A model generated the notes under the pieces. It was not told where the DNA came from. It did not search any database and worked only from the letters and a program-made list of their open reading frames with translations. Below, piece by piece: positions 17,241 to 25,472 of a stretch of DNA of 64,000 bases. Origin of the DNA: Acetobacter aceti NBRC 14818 (GTDB lineage: Bacteria > Pseudomonadota > Alphaproteobacteria > Acetobacterales > Acetobacteraceae); NCBI RefSeq assembly GCF_000193495.2, contig NZ_AP023410.1:3185501-3249500 (forward strand), read 5' to 3'. The translations under genes and the position numbers were made by a program. Within the stretch, counting starts at the first letter, position 1. The number at the start of each line of letters is the position of its first letter.

Positions 17241-18683
17241 TCAGGCGGAGGCGGCTTTCTCCCGTTTGCGCTGCACTGAATTTCCGATATGCAACGCGTC
17301 CCGATATTTGGCCACGGTTCGGCGAGCAATGTCTATGCCTTCCTTGCGAAGATTTTGCACAATCTCCTCATCCGAAAGAATATGTGTGCCCGTTTCCTGT
17401 GAAATCATTTTTTGAATTTTATATCGTACAGCTTCAGCACTATGTTCTTTTGAAATGTGAAGACTACTTATCTTCCGTGTGAAAAAATATTTGAGTTCGA
17501 AGAGCCCCTGAGGAGTCGCAATATATTTCCCTGTTGTAATGCGGCTGATGGTGCTTTCATGCAGGCCGGTTTCAGTTGCGACTGTTTTCATTGTGAGCGG
17601 CCGCATAAATGAAGCGCCGGAAGACAAAAAATCGCTCTGATGTTTAATTATTTCTAAAGAAACGCGCAGAAGCGTTTTTGTTCTCTGTTCAATAGAGCGC
17701 ACTAGCCAGGACGCATGATGGGCCTGATTCTGGATGAATGGTCTGTCTGAGGTAGGACTGGATTTTCTTGTCTTCTCAAGAAGCGCCTGATCCAGATACA
17801 GACGGGGAAGTGTGTCTTCATTGATCCGCACACTCCACTGTCCGTCAGGGGCCTGTTGCACGAAAACATCAGCGATCCGACTGCTGGTATTGGCTGCGAG
17901 CGCCTCAAAACCGGGCTTGGGGTCAAGATGGTGCAGTTCCGAAATCATCTCGGCAAAATCGGCTTCATCGACACCGCATAATTGCTGAAGACTCCGGTAG
18001 TCTTTGCAAGCAACCTTATCGAGGTGATCGAGCAGAATACTCATGGCTGGATCGAGCCGGTTTCTGGAACGCAGTTGTGCGGCCAGACATTCCCTCAGTG
18101 AACAGGCAAACAGGCCCACTGGTTCAAACAGCATCATGCTCTGGCGGACGTTTTCGACTGTAGCGGCCGATACCCCAATCTCTTCAGCAATCGTCCCAAG
18201 CGAGCAATCCAGTCGCCCGGCTGCATCAAGATGCTCAATGAGCGCACAACCGATAACGCGTTGCTGTTCGGTGAAAAGGGGGGTCAGGCGAAGCTGTTCA
18301 TCCAGTCGTTCAGAGAGGGTGGGCATGTGTGCGGCAATATCCTGATCGCCATCGCCGTATCGTTGACGCCAGTCCTGAGGAGAACCCTCTTCCGAGTAGG
18401 TATCGTCGAACCCGCCAGACGCCGCTTCCTCCGCGAAACTTATATCAAGAGAGGTTTCTTCCGGAGCTGCTGCTTCGTTGGAAGACAGGCTGACTGAATC
18501 TGTGGGCGTAACCGGCGTTTCTGTTTCCTCCCGAACGAGGAAAGGATTGCGTTCGAGTTCTTCCTCGACCAAGGCCTCCATTTCTGCACTGGTCATCTGG
18601 AGAAGCCGGATAGCCAGACGCAACTGCGGCGTCATGGCAAGATTGTGTGTCTGTCGGAGATGAAGCCCGGGTAGTGTCACCAT
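17241..18683 (-). CDS. rpoN: RNA polymerase sigma-54 factor
   Basis: Directs polymerase to -24/-12 promoters that need an AAA+ activator. The 480-residue protein has the Gln/Leu-rich activator-interacting N-terminus (LAMTPQLRLAIRLLQMTSAEM), an acidic linker (about 50-110), the core-binding domain, the HTH (MKTVATETGLHESTISRIT) and the RpoN box ARRTVAKYR near the end. It starts 10 bp after lptB and is followed by hpf. Likely clients here include flagellar genes, through the FlbD-like activator encoded 4 kb to the left. Confidence 0.96.
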   Translation of the reverse strand: MVTLPGLHLRQTHNLAMTPQLRLAIRLLQMTSAEMEALVEEELERNPFLVREETETPVTPTDSVSLSSNEAAAPEETSLDISFAEEAASGGFDDTYSEEGSPQDWRQRYGDGDQDIAAHMPTLSERLDEQLRLTPLFTEQQRVIGCALIEHLDAAGRLDCSLGTIAEEIGVSAATVENVRQSMMLFEPVGLFACSLRECLAAQLRSRNRLDPAMSILLDHLDKVACKDYRSLQQLCGVDEADFAEMISELHHLDPKPGFEALAANTSSRIADVFVQQAPDGQWSVRINEDTLPRLYLDQALLEKTRKSSPTSDRPFIQNQAHHASWLVRSIEQRTKTLLRVSLEIIKHQSDFLSSGASFMRPLTMKTVATETGLHESTISRITTGKYIATPQGLFELKYFFTRKISSLHISKEHSAEAVRYKIQKMISQETGTHILSDEEIVQNLRKEGIDIARRTVAKYRDALHIGNSVQRKREKAASA

Positions 18684-18692
18684 ACGGTGAGA

Positions 18693-19496
18693 CTAGAGGG
18701 AAAAGCTTTCTCCAAGGTACACGCGGCGGACGTCTTCGTGCGCCACGATCTCTTCCGGAACGCCCTGCATCAGCACCTGACCGCCATGCATGATGTAGGC
18801 GCGGTCGATGACTTCCAGCGTCTCGCGCACGTTATGGTCCGTAATCAGCACGCCGATGCCGCGATCCTTCAGATGCGACACCAGATCACGGATTTCCCCG
18901 ACGGCGATGGGATCAATACCGGCAAGCGGCTCATCCAGAAGGATATAGTGCGGCTGGCTGGCTAGCGCGCGGGCAATTTCCAGACGACGACGCTCACCGC
19001 CAGACAGAGCCAGAGAGGGGGAGCGGCGAAGATGGGAAATGCCGAACTCGCCGAGAAGACCGTCCAGCATGGCGTCACGTTTGTCAGGGTCGGGTTCGAC
19101 CACTTCAAGCGCCGCCATGATGTTCTGCTCGACGTTCAGGCCGCGGAAAATACTGGCTTCCTGCGGCAGGTAGCCGATTCCCAGACGGGCGCGCCGATAC
19201 ATGGGCAGACGCGTAATATCCGCGCCGTCGAGCGTGATGTTGCCCGTGTCAGGCTGCACCAGCCCGACGATCATGTAGAAGCTGGTCGTCTTGCCCGCGC
19301 CGTTCGGACCGAGGAGACCGACGGCCTCGCCGCGATGAACCTCGATCGAGACGTTACGCACGACTTCGCGTTTTTTATAGGACTTGCCGATTCCGTCCGC
19401 GAAAAGACCGTGCTTGCGGTCACGCAGGACAGGTCCGCCTGAGCCGATATCAACAGAGGCCGGCACGAAATCCAGCATGAAATCTTCAGAGTTCAT
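18693..19496 (-). CDS. lptB: LPS export ABC transporter ATP-binding protein LptB
   Basis: Cytosolic ATPase that powers LPS extraction from the inner membrane with LptF/G. The 267-residue product has Walker A GPNGAGKT (63-70), the ABC signature LSGGERRRLEIA and Walker B YILLDEPLAGIDP, followed by the LptB-type ITDHNVRETL. The start at 19494-19496 lies one base after the lptA stop, with GGTGG upstream; longer in-frame starts would run back into lptA. The first 30 residues form an extension relative to E. coli LptB. Confidence 0.95.
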   Translation of the reverse strand: MNSEDFMLDFVPASVDIGSGGPVLRDRKHGLFADGIGKSYKKREVVRNVSIEVHRGEAVGLLGPNGAGKTTSFYMIVGLVQPDTGNITLDGADITRLPMYRRARLGIGYLPQEASIFRGLNVEQNIMAALEVVEPDPDKRDAMLDGLLGEFGISHLRRSPSLALSGGERRRLEIARALASQPHYILLDEPLAGIDPIAVGEIRDLVSHLKDRGIGVLITDHNVRETLEVIDRAYIMHGGQVLMQGVPEEIVAHEDVRRVYLGESFSL

Positions 19497-19497
19497 C

Positions 19498-20652
19498 TCA
19501 GTGTCCACCGTTGCTGTTGCCGTCACCATTGGGAACGACGAGACCACTGACACGGGCTCCCGGCTGTTCGGTCATGGTTGCGACACCAGTGTGCATGTTG
19601 ATGACGGCGGCAGATCCCTGAAGCTGGTTCTGGCCACGGGTGATATGGACGTTGCCAACGATCCGGGCGATTCCGGTATCCGGCACATAGACGCCGCGGT
19701 CGCCTGTGATGGTTTCGGTCTGCGTGCGGACCCACACATGACCGAATGCGTTAACTTTCTCCAGCTTGCCAGATCCGTTGGCGAGCGGATCACCGCTTGC
19801 TTTCTTCGAATCAGCCGGTTGGGCCGGTGCGTCTGAAGGCGGTGCGCTGTAGCCAACCAGCACGTCCGCCTTGATCTGCTTGCCTTCATTGGTGGTGACC
19901 GTCGCATTTCCACGCCCGATGGAGATGCGTGTCTGCGAGTAATATTCCATCGTGTCGCGGGCTGTCAGGAGATCCTGCGGTGTGGTCAGTTTCAGCGCGT
20001 GACCCGTCATGACCAGTGTGGCCTGATCGATGTCGTAGATCGCCTTGTCACCCCATGCCTGATCGGTCTGGGTGAAAATATGTACGTTGCCGATCGCTTC
20101 CAGACGATAGATCTCGTTCGATCCTGAAGAGTCTGGTCCACCGGAAGGTGCGTCTGCCGGTTTGGCAGGAGCGGGACTGTCTTCAGCTCCGCCGGGATTG
20201 ACCGCTGTCGGGTGGTCGGCTTCAGGTGGCGTTGCAGGCGTTGCAGGCGTTGCAGGCGTTGCAGGCGTTGCAGGCGTTGCAGGCGTTGCAGGCGTTGCAG
20301 CAGGTGCTCCCGGTGTGGCGGCAGGCGCTGCGCCCGGTGCCTGCGCATCCGGTGAGGCTGCTTTCTTGCGGTAATAGGCGATCAGCTTGTCAGCCGTGAC
20401 AGTGACGTCGCCCCTGACCGCCTGCGCCTGATTATACGCCGTCACCTTCTGTGCATTCTGATCCCAGTCAAAACCACCTACAGCCGTCACTGTAATCTGT
20501 CCGCCATGAGACAGATCGATGGCCTGAGCAAAGGCCGGAGCTGTTCCGAGTATGGTGAGGCTCGTACCGGAGACGGCGAGAGCGCCAGTCAAGGCAAGGC
20601 TCCGCCACAACTGCTTGGTGAACAACAGGGAAGAGGTGCGAAGCGATACCAT
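19498..20652 (-). CDS. lptA: LPS periplasmic bridge protein LptA, with repeat-containing linker
   Basis: Periplasmic beta-jellyroll that carries LPS between LptC and LptD. The 384-residue protein is about twice the usual length. After a signal peptide (cleaved near AFA/QA, residue about 43) the OstA-like domain starts (GGQITVTAVGGFDWDQNAQKVTAYNQA, written here only as a landmark near residues 50-76), is interrupted at about 100-170 by an Ala/Thr/Pro linker, then resumes with NEIYRLEAIGNVHIFTQTD and VTTNEGKQIKADVLVGY. The linker is encoded by a 9-bp tandem repeat. It is directly adjacent to lptC on its 5' side and lptB on its 3' side. Confidence 0.9.
   Translation of the reverse strand: MVSLRTSSLLFTKQLWRSLALTGALAVSGTSLTILGTAPAFAQAIDLSHGGQITVTAVGGFDWDQNAQKVTAYNQAQAVRGDVTVTADKLIAYYRKKAASPDAQAPGAAPAATPGAPAATPATPATPATPATPATPATPATPPEADHPTAVNPGGAEDSPAPAKPADAPSGGPDSSGSNEIYRLEAIGNVHIFTQTDQAWGDKAIYDIDQATLVMTGHALKLTTPQDLLTARDTMEYYSQTRISIGRGNATVTTNEGKQIKADVLVGYSAPPSDAPAQPADSKKASGDPLANGSGKLEKVNAFGHVWVRTQTETITGDRGVYVPDTGIARIVGNVHITRGQNQLQGSAAVINMHTGVATMTEQPGARVSGLVVPNGDGNSNGGH
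20228..20299. repeat. Tandem repeat, 8 x 9 bp, inside lptA
   Basis: Eight perfect copies of GGCGTTGCA encode an (Ala-Thr-Pro) tract on the minus strand. The unit is a multiple of three, so copy-number change keeps the lptA frame. Confidence 0.97.
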
Positions 20653-21423
20653 TCAGCTGGCCTTGTCGTGCGGTCCGTTACGATCGTCATTCAGGATGAA
20701 TCGCCCGGGACCGCGGAACTGGGCAATACCTTCATGTTGCGACAGCCAATACCCTTTAGCGTCAAGGACTCCAAACGGACCCTCTGCATGAACCCAGGAA
20801 TCAGAGGCGATCACGCCGTCATGCATCGACACATCGGCAATTGGCCCGCGCATCATCAGGCCATCGTCCCTGTAGAGAGTGACTTCGTCCTTCAGGTCGA
20901 GCAACTGCTCATGCTGCATGTAAACGCCCTGTTCGGACTGAAGGTAGAGCCATTCTCCGCCCTGCGACAGCGTATCGGCAGCCGGATTGATCAGATCGAT
21001 CCGGTCTTCGTTGATCTGGTGCGCCGTTTTCGCCGTGATCATGTAGGGGCGTCCGTGCACGTCCACACTGCGGTAGACAGCCCCTTCCAGATTGCCGCTT
21101 TCGATCTTGAGGCGCGTAACTTCCGTCAGTGCCGCACGGTTGGCGTTCATCAGACGGTCGATTTCAGGCCAGATGGCGATGGAGCCCAGCAGAAGCAGCG
21201 CCAGTGACGGCAGCAGCCACTTCGCCCATTTGAGCGTGGCCTGCCGGCGGGCAAGTTCCTTCTGTCCGGGAGCCTTGCGGGCAGTGACGATCGCCGCTTC
21301 GATAACTTCACGCTGGCGTTTTACGGACGTCGCCGAGCGTTTGAAATCCTGCCTCTCTACCCGCGCACCGGTTCCGGTCTCCTTGGGCTGCGTCGGGTCA
21401 TGCGGCGTCTGATCGTCTGGCAT
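20653..21423 (-). CDS. lptC: LPS export protein LptC
   Basis: Bitopic inner-membrane protein that passes LPS from LptB2FG to LptA. The 256-residue product has a cytosolic N-terminus of about 65 residues, one TM (WAKWLLPSLALLLLGSIAIW) and a periplasmic beta-jellyroll with LptC-like segments (RPYMITAKTAHQI, INPAADTLS, GVYMQHEQLLDLKDEVTL). The long, charged cytosolic part is unusual compared with E. coli LptC. It overlaps the kdsD stop by one base and abuts lptA, so the three are co-transcribed. Confidence 0.9.
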   Translation of the reverse strand: MPDDQTPHDPTQPKETGTGARVERQDFKRSATSVKRQREVIEAAIVTARKAPGQKELARRQATLKWAKWLLPSLALLLLGSIAIWPEIDRLMNANRAALTEVTRLKIESGNLEGAVYRSVDVHGRPYMITAKTAHQINEDRIDLINPAADTLSQGGEWLYLQSEQGVYMQHEQLLDLKDEVTLYRDDGLMMRGPIADVSMHDGVIASDSWVHAEGPFGVLDAKGYWLSQHEGIAQFRGPGRFILNDDRNGPHDKAS

Positions 21424-22466
21424 CAGGCGACTCCGGCGCGCAGAAGGTCGTGAATATGCAGCACGCCAGTCGGATGCTGCTCATCATCAAGCACGAAGAG
21501 AGACGTGATCGGCTTGGGGCGGTCATTCATGATGCGGAGTGCTTCGACGCCGAGCATGTCAGCCGAGACGGTCAGTGGAGAGGGATTCATTACCTCCGAG
21601 GCCGGAGTGGTGGCGAGATCCCGGTCCAGAGCCCCACGCAGATCACCGTCCGTGATAATGCCGACGAGCTTGTTGTGCGCATCAATGATGCCGACGCAGC
21701 CCAACGCCTTGCGGGTCATCTCGACAATAACGTCCCGCAGGACGGTATCGGGCGATACAAGCGGCAGAGCCTCGCCTGTTCGCATCAGGTTGTTCACACT
21801 CCGCAGACGCGCACCGAGACTGCCGCCCGGATGGAAGACGCCGAAGTCACCGGCGGTAAAGCCACGCCTCTCCATCAGCGCGACGGCCAGAGCGTCACCA
21901 AGGGCAAGTTGAAGCAGGCTGCTCGTCGTCGGAGCCAGACCCATCGGGCAGGCTTCCGGAACGGAAGGCAGCAGCAGGACGAGATCGGCGGCGCGTGCAA
22001 GCGTCGAAGCCGGGCGCGCCGTCATGGCGATCAGCGGCAGACCGAAGCGACGACTGTGTTCGACAATATCCGCAAGCTCGGCAGTCTCGCCGGAGTTCGA
22101 GAGGGCCAGCACCGCATCACCAAGCGCCACCATGCCGAGATCACCGTGTGACGCCTCAACGGGATGCACGAAGATGGCTGGCGTGCCGGTCGAGCTGAGT
22201 GTGGCCTGTATCTTGCGACCGATATGGCCGGACTTGCCAATGCCGGTCACGACGACACGACCTTCGAGCTCTGCGATCTGGTCGACGGCCTGACAGAATG
22301 CCGCGCCCAGTCCATCTCCGACATCCATTGCACGGGCAAGTGCTGCCAGACCGTCCGTCTCGATGGCCAGCGTGCGTCGGGCCGCACCCAGCGGGTCACG
22401 GTCTGATGGAGAAGCGATCATACTGTCGAGGACGGCGGATGATCCGGAAGAGAGGGGATGGCTCAT
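21423..22466 (-). CDS. kdsD: Arabinose-5-phosphate isomerase KdsD
   Basis: Converts ribulose-5-phosphate to arabinose-5-phosphate, the first step to Kdo for LPS. The 347-residue product has an SIS domain (GIGKSGHIGRKIQATLSSTGT, shown here as a landmark around residues 75-95; SNSGETAEL; HPVEASHGDLGM) and two C-terminal CBS domains (LMRTGEALPLV and EVMNPSPLTVSADM regions). I chose the ATG at 22464-22466; another at 22503-22505 would add 13 residues and has a rather close AGGTGG. The link with lptCAB in one operon fits its role. Confidence 0.93.
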   Translation of the reverse strand: MSHPLSSGSSAVLDSMIASPSDRDPLGAARRTLAIETDGLAALARAMDVGDGLGAAFCQAVDQIAELEGRVVVTGIGKSGHIGRKIQATLSSTGTPAIFVHPVEASHGDLGMVALGDAVLALSNSGETAELADIVEHSRRFGLPLIAMTARPASTLARAADLVLLLPSVPEACPMGLAPTTSSLLQLALGDALAVALMERRGFTAGDFGVFHPGGSLGARLRSVNNLMRTGEALPLVSPDTVLRDVIVEMTRKALGCVGIIDAHNKLVGIITDGDLRGALDRDLATTPASEVMNPSPLTVSADMLGVEALRIMNDRPKPITSLFVLDDEQHPTGVLHIHDLLRAGVA

Positions 22467-22542
22467 GCCGTTTCTATCGTCCGTGATGGCGCGATGGTCA
22501 ATCATAACCACCTGATCCACACCTAAAATCCGGGCAATAAAG

Positions 22543-23199
22543 TCAGGCGCGATGGGAGAAAATGTCGGGTTCGTCGTAACCGAGAAGGTCAAGACGGGCG
22601 CGGGCAGGCAGAAAGTCGAAGCAGGCCTGAGCGAGATCACGACGATTTTCCCTGACCAGCAGGGCTTCCAGCTTTCCCCAGAGAGCATGCAGATGCAGCA
22701 CATCGGATGCGGCGTATGCCAGTTGCTCCGGTGTCAGGTCCGGTGCACCCCAGTCCGAGCTCTGCTGGTGCTTGCTCATCTCGACGCCGAGCATTTCCCG
22801 ACACAGTGCGGCCAGTCCATGCCGATCCGTGAAGGTGCGGACGAGACGGGCGGCGATCTTGGTGCAGATGACCGGTGCGACGGTGATTCCGAGCGTATGC
22901 TGGAGGATCGCCACGTCAAACCGTGCGAAATGCATCAGCTTGGTGACGGCAGGATCGGAGAGAAGACGCTTCAGATTGGGGCAATCCGCTGGTGGGCCTC
23001 CCGGTTCGGTCGGCACGATCTGCACCAGATGGGCAGAGCCGTCTCCAGCGGAAAGCTGCACCAGACATAGACGATCACGATAGGGGCGCAGCCCCATGGT
23101 CTCCGTATCGATGGCGACGCACTTCCCGAGGTCGAGATCATCGGGAAGGTCGTCCCGATGCAGCGTTATTGGGCCATCGTTACTGATCCTGTCGCGCAT
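22543..23199 (-). CDS. nrnC: NrnC-type (RNase D-like) 3'-5' exoribonuclease
   Basis: A 218-residue DEDDy exonuclease without the HRDC domains of full-length RNase D. The catalytic set is visible: Asp31 and Glu33 (IDTETMGL), Asp95 (HFARFDVAIL), Tyr162 and Asp166 (YAASDVLHLH). Overall it closely resembles Bartonella NrnC, which degrades short RNA oligonucleotides in alphaproteobacteria that lack oligoribonuclease. The start is the ATG at 23197-23199. It is the first gene of the leftward operon, 37-76 bp ahead of kdsD depending on that gene's start. Confidence 0.9.
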   Translation of the reverse strand: MRDRISNDGPITLHRDDLPDDLDLGKCVAIDTETMGLRPYRDRLCLVQLSAGDGSAHLVQIVPTEPGGPPADCPNLKRLLSDPAVTKLMHFARFDVAILQHTLGITVAPVICTKIAARLVRTFTDRHGLAALCREMLGVEMSKHQQSSDWGAPDLTPEQLAYAASDVLHLHALWGKLEALLVRENRRDLAQACFDFLPARARLDLLGYDEPDIFSHRA

Positions 23200-23424
23200 G
23201 GGGTGCCTTATCCTTCAGGGGTAATGAGTGCCAGTCGTGAGCAATAGTAACCCAAAGCCGCCTTCGCAAGCAGGGCAGCGCGATGCACGGCATGAAGATA
23301 TGGCGGAATATCGCATGTGGATTCTGACCGAATCGACGCCGGGAAGTCGTATCGTCCAGACCGGAATCTGGACAGCGTGTCGGATATGTTTCGCTAATTC
23401 CCCCGATCGGCCTAGACTCCGGAC

Positions 23425-23736
23425 ATGAACGCTAAATCCGACTTGTCTCTTTTTGACCAGCGACGGTCAGTGCTCCTGTCCAGATTGCCTGATCGTCTGG
23501 AAAAGGGCGCTCACTGGCTGCTTGAGCCGTCGCGGTGGTGGATCAGGGTGCCTTCGGGTCTCCTGTTCTGCGTCGGAGGAGTTCTGTCGTTTCTTCCTGT
23601 GCTGGGGCTGTGGATGCTGCCTCTCGGACTGCTGTTGCTGGCCGAGGATGTGTCATTCTGCCGGCGTATCTCGGCAAAAATTATGGGATGGTTCGCGAGG
23701 AGGAAACCTGCTCTGTTCGGGGAACAGGTGGTCTGA
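23425..23736 (+). CDS. Small two-helix membrane protein (PGPGW-like)
   Basis: A 103-residue protein with an aromatic-rich amphipathic region (HWLLEPSRWWIRVPSG) followed by two hydrophobic helices separated by a short turn (LLFCVGGVLSFLPVLGLWMLPLGLLLL) and a basic C-terminus. It resembles the uncharacterised PGPGW family of putative transmembrane proteins. The start is ATG 23425; no strong ribosome binding site is visible. It stands alone between nrnC (divergent) and tRNA-Leu. No function can be assigned. Confidence 0.65.
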   Translation: MNAKSDLSLFDQRRSVLLSRLPDRLEKGAHWLLEPSRWWIRVPSGLLFCVGGVLSFLPVLGLWMLPLGLLLLAEDVSFCRRISAKIMGWFARRKPALFGEQVV

Positions 23737-23918
23737 CGCAGCCTGCATGCAGACAAACATGATGAACGAATGCCATCCGGCCTGAGCGTATAACTCTCTC
23801 CGGAGTGGAGCATATTTTCGGGAAGAAGCTTGGCTTTATAAGCTTGAGTATGGCGATCATGCCCTGCATGATCGTTACGCTACTGCTTAACCACAAACTA
23901 TTGAGAGAGACTAATTTG

Positions 23919-24005
23919 TGGTGCCCAGAAGAAGACTCGAACTTCCACGACCTTGCGGCCACAGGTACCTGAAACCTGCGCGTCTACCAATTCCGCCATC
24001 TGGGC
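23919..24005 (-). tRNA. tRNA-Leu (anticodon CAG)
   Basis: The reverse complement is an 87-nt class II tRNA: acceptor GCCCAGA/TCTGGGC, anticodon arm CAGGT-TTCAGGT-ACCTG with anticodon CAG, a long variable arm (TGGCCGCAAGGTCGTGG region), a T arm with GTTCGAGTC, and encoded CCA at 23919-23921. Confidence 0.96.
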
Positions 24006-24259
24006 TGAGATGACAACCCGGTGCAACCGGGTGGTGGAGCTGGCGTTTAAAGGCCTCTTGCCAAAGGGTCAAGGGGGATTGTGAAGATTTTTGTGCGGAA
24101 TATGAAATCGCGGAAAGCGGGCGTTATCGTCGTACCCGTTCTGCCGGGTTTTTAGGCTTTATCCTTTCGGCTTTGTGGGGCCGGTGATGTAGCGCAAGGT
24201 GTGCCGGGAGGAACCTGTAGTATTTTCCTCGCAGAAACTGGACATGAAGGAATAACGCC

Positions 24260-25216
24260 ATGATCGGTCGCAAGACGGCAACTGTGTTCGGAGGAGCGGG
24301 TTTTCTTGGAAAATATGTGGTTCGGAAGCTGGCGGCTGACGGCTACGCAATCCGCGTTGCGTGCCGTCGCACGGATCTGGCGAACGATCTGAGGCAGTTG
24401 GGCGATGTGGGGCAGGTTGTCCCATTTTATGCGCCTGTCCAGAATGAGGATGCTGTGGCGGAGGTCGTGTCTGAGGCCTCGGTCGTGGTGAATCTTGCAG
24501 CCATCCTCGGCGCACCCTCAGGTGCAGCCCTGAATGCAGTGAATGTGGAGGGAGCCGCCCGCGTGGCGCGACTGGCTGCAGCCGCCGGGGTGCAGACGTT
24601 TGTGCATATGTCGGCTATCGGCGCATCATCCACTTCACCCTCAGCCTACGGACGTAGTCGGGCGGCAGGAGAGGAAGGGGTCACGCGGCATTTTCCTCCA
24701 GCCACCATTGTAAGAGCGTCCGTGCTGTTTGGACCGGAGGATCACTTTCTCAACATGCTCGGAGGCGTGGCCCGCTACACGCCCTTTGTCATGCCCGTGT
24801 ATGGCGCTTCCACGAAACTGCAGCCGGTTTATGTGGCGGATGTCGCTGAAGTGATCAGGGTCATTATCAGAGCCTTCGACGAGAATCCGTCCACCCGTTC
24901 GAATCTGTGCGAGCTGGGGGGTCCGGACATCCTGACCATGCGCGCCATCGCCGAGCGTGTTCTGGCAATGACGGGGCGGAACAAGCCGATTTTTGAGGTG
25001 CCTTCGGGGCTTGCTTCCTTGCAGGCGGCGGTACTGGAACATTTGCCGGGGCGTATGCTGACCCGTGATCAGCTGAAGATGCTGACGGTTGATAATGTGG
25101 TGGATAAGAATCTGCCTGGGTTCCGCGATCTGGGAATGGCTCCAGTCGCTATGGACATGATCGCGCCCGCCTATATGAAACGCTATGCTCCTGGTGGTGA
25201 AAAAATTAGTGTTTGA
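24260..25216 (+). CDS. NAD(P)-dependent epimerase, complex I NDUFA9-like
   Basis: A 318-residue atypical short-chain dehydrogenase. The N-terminal Rossmann motif is VFGGAGFLGKYVV (GxxGxxG), followed by LAAILG and a serine/tyrosine active region (HMSAIGASSTSPSAYGRSRAAGE, with Tyr-x3-Arg in place of the classical YxxxK). This combination is characteristic of the NDUFA9-like subfamily, which in mitochondria belongs to complex I; bacterial members are usually of unknown role. The start at 24260 has AAGGAA upstream. It is monocistronic as far as can be seen. Confidence 0.8.
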   Translation: MIGRKTATVFGGAGFLGKYVVRKLAADGYAIRVACRRTDLANDLRQLGDVGQVVPFYAPVQNEDAVAEVVSEASVVVNLAAILGAPSGAALNAVNVEGAARVARLAAAAGVQTFVHMSAIGASSTSPSAYGRSRAAGEEGVTRHFPPATIVRASVLFGPEDHFLNMLGGVARYTPFVMPVYGASTKLQPVYVADVAEVIRVIIRAFDENPSTRSNLCELGGPDILTMRAIAERVLAMTGRNKPIFEVPSGLASLQAAVLEHLPGRMLTRDQLKMLTVDNVVDKNLPGFRDLGMAPVAMDMIAPAYMKRYAPGGEKISV

Positions 25217-25472
25217 AATCAATCTATTAGTTATTTTTATATCTGTATTGCTGTCACATTTTTTGGTTGTCTTGAGTGTATTGGAGTGTGAGTGAGAAAT
25301 CGTTTCGGTTAATAGGACAGTTTTGCTGTCTTTTGTCGCCTGCGCGCCTGCGCTATCGCAATTCATGGCCTGCCGGGAATGCCGGTTGACCAGTCGTGTC
25401 TCGACGGGAAAGGTTCCCAGTTAGCCAGTATGCCCCGCCCAGAGTGACCGGCCGGGTTAAGGAAGCCAGTGC

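Noticed and set aside
20228-20299. Possible CRISPR-like array
   Set aside because: The 9-bp units are contiguous without spacers and encode an in-frame Ala-Thr-Pro tract; it is a simple tandem repeat.
21450-22151. 233-codon plus-strand frame opposite kdsD
   Set aside because: KdsD has clear SIS and CBS motifs on the other strand; this frame has none.
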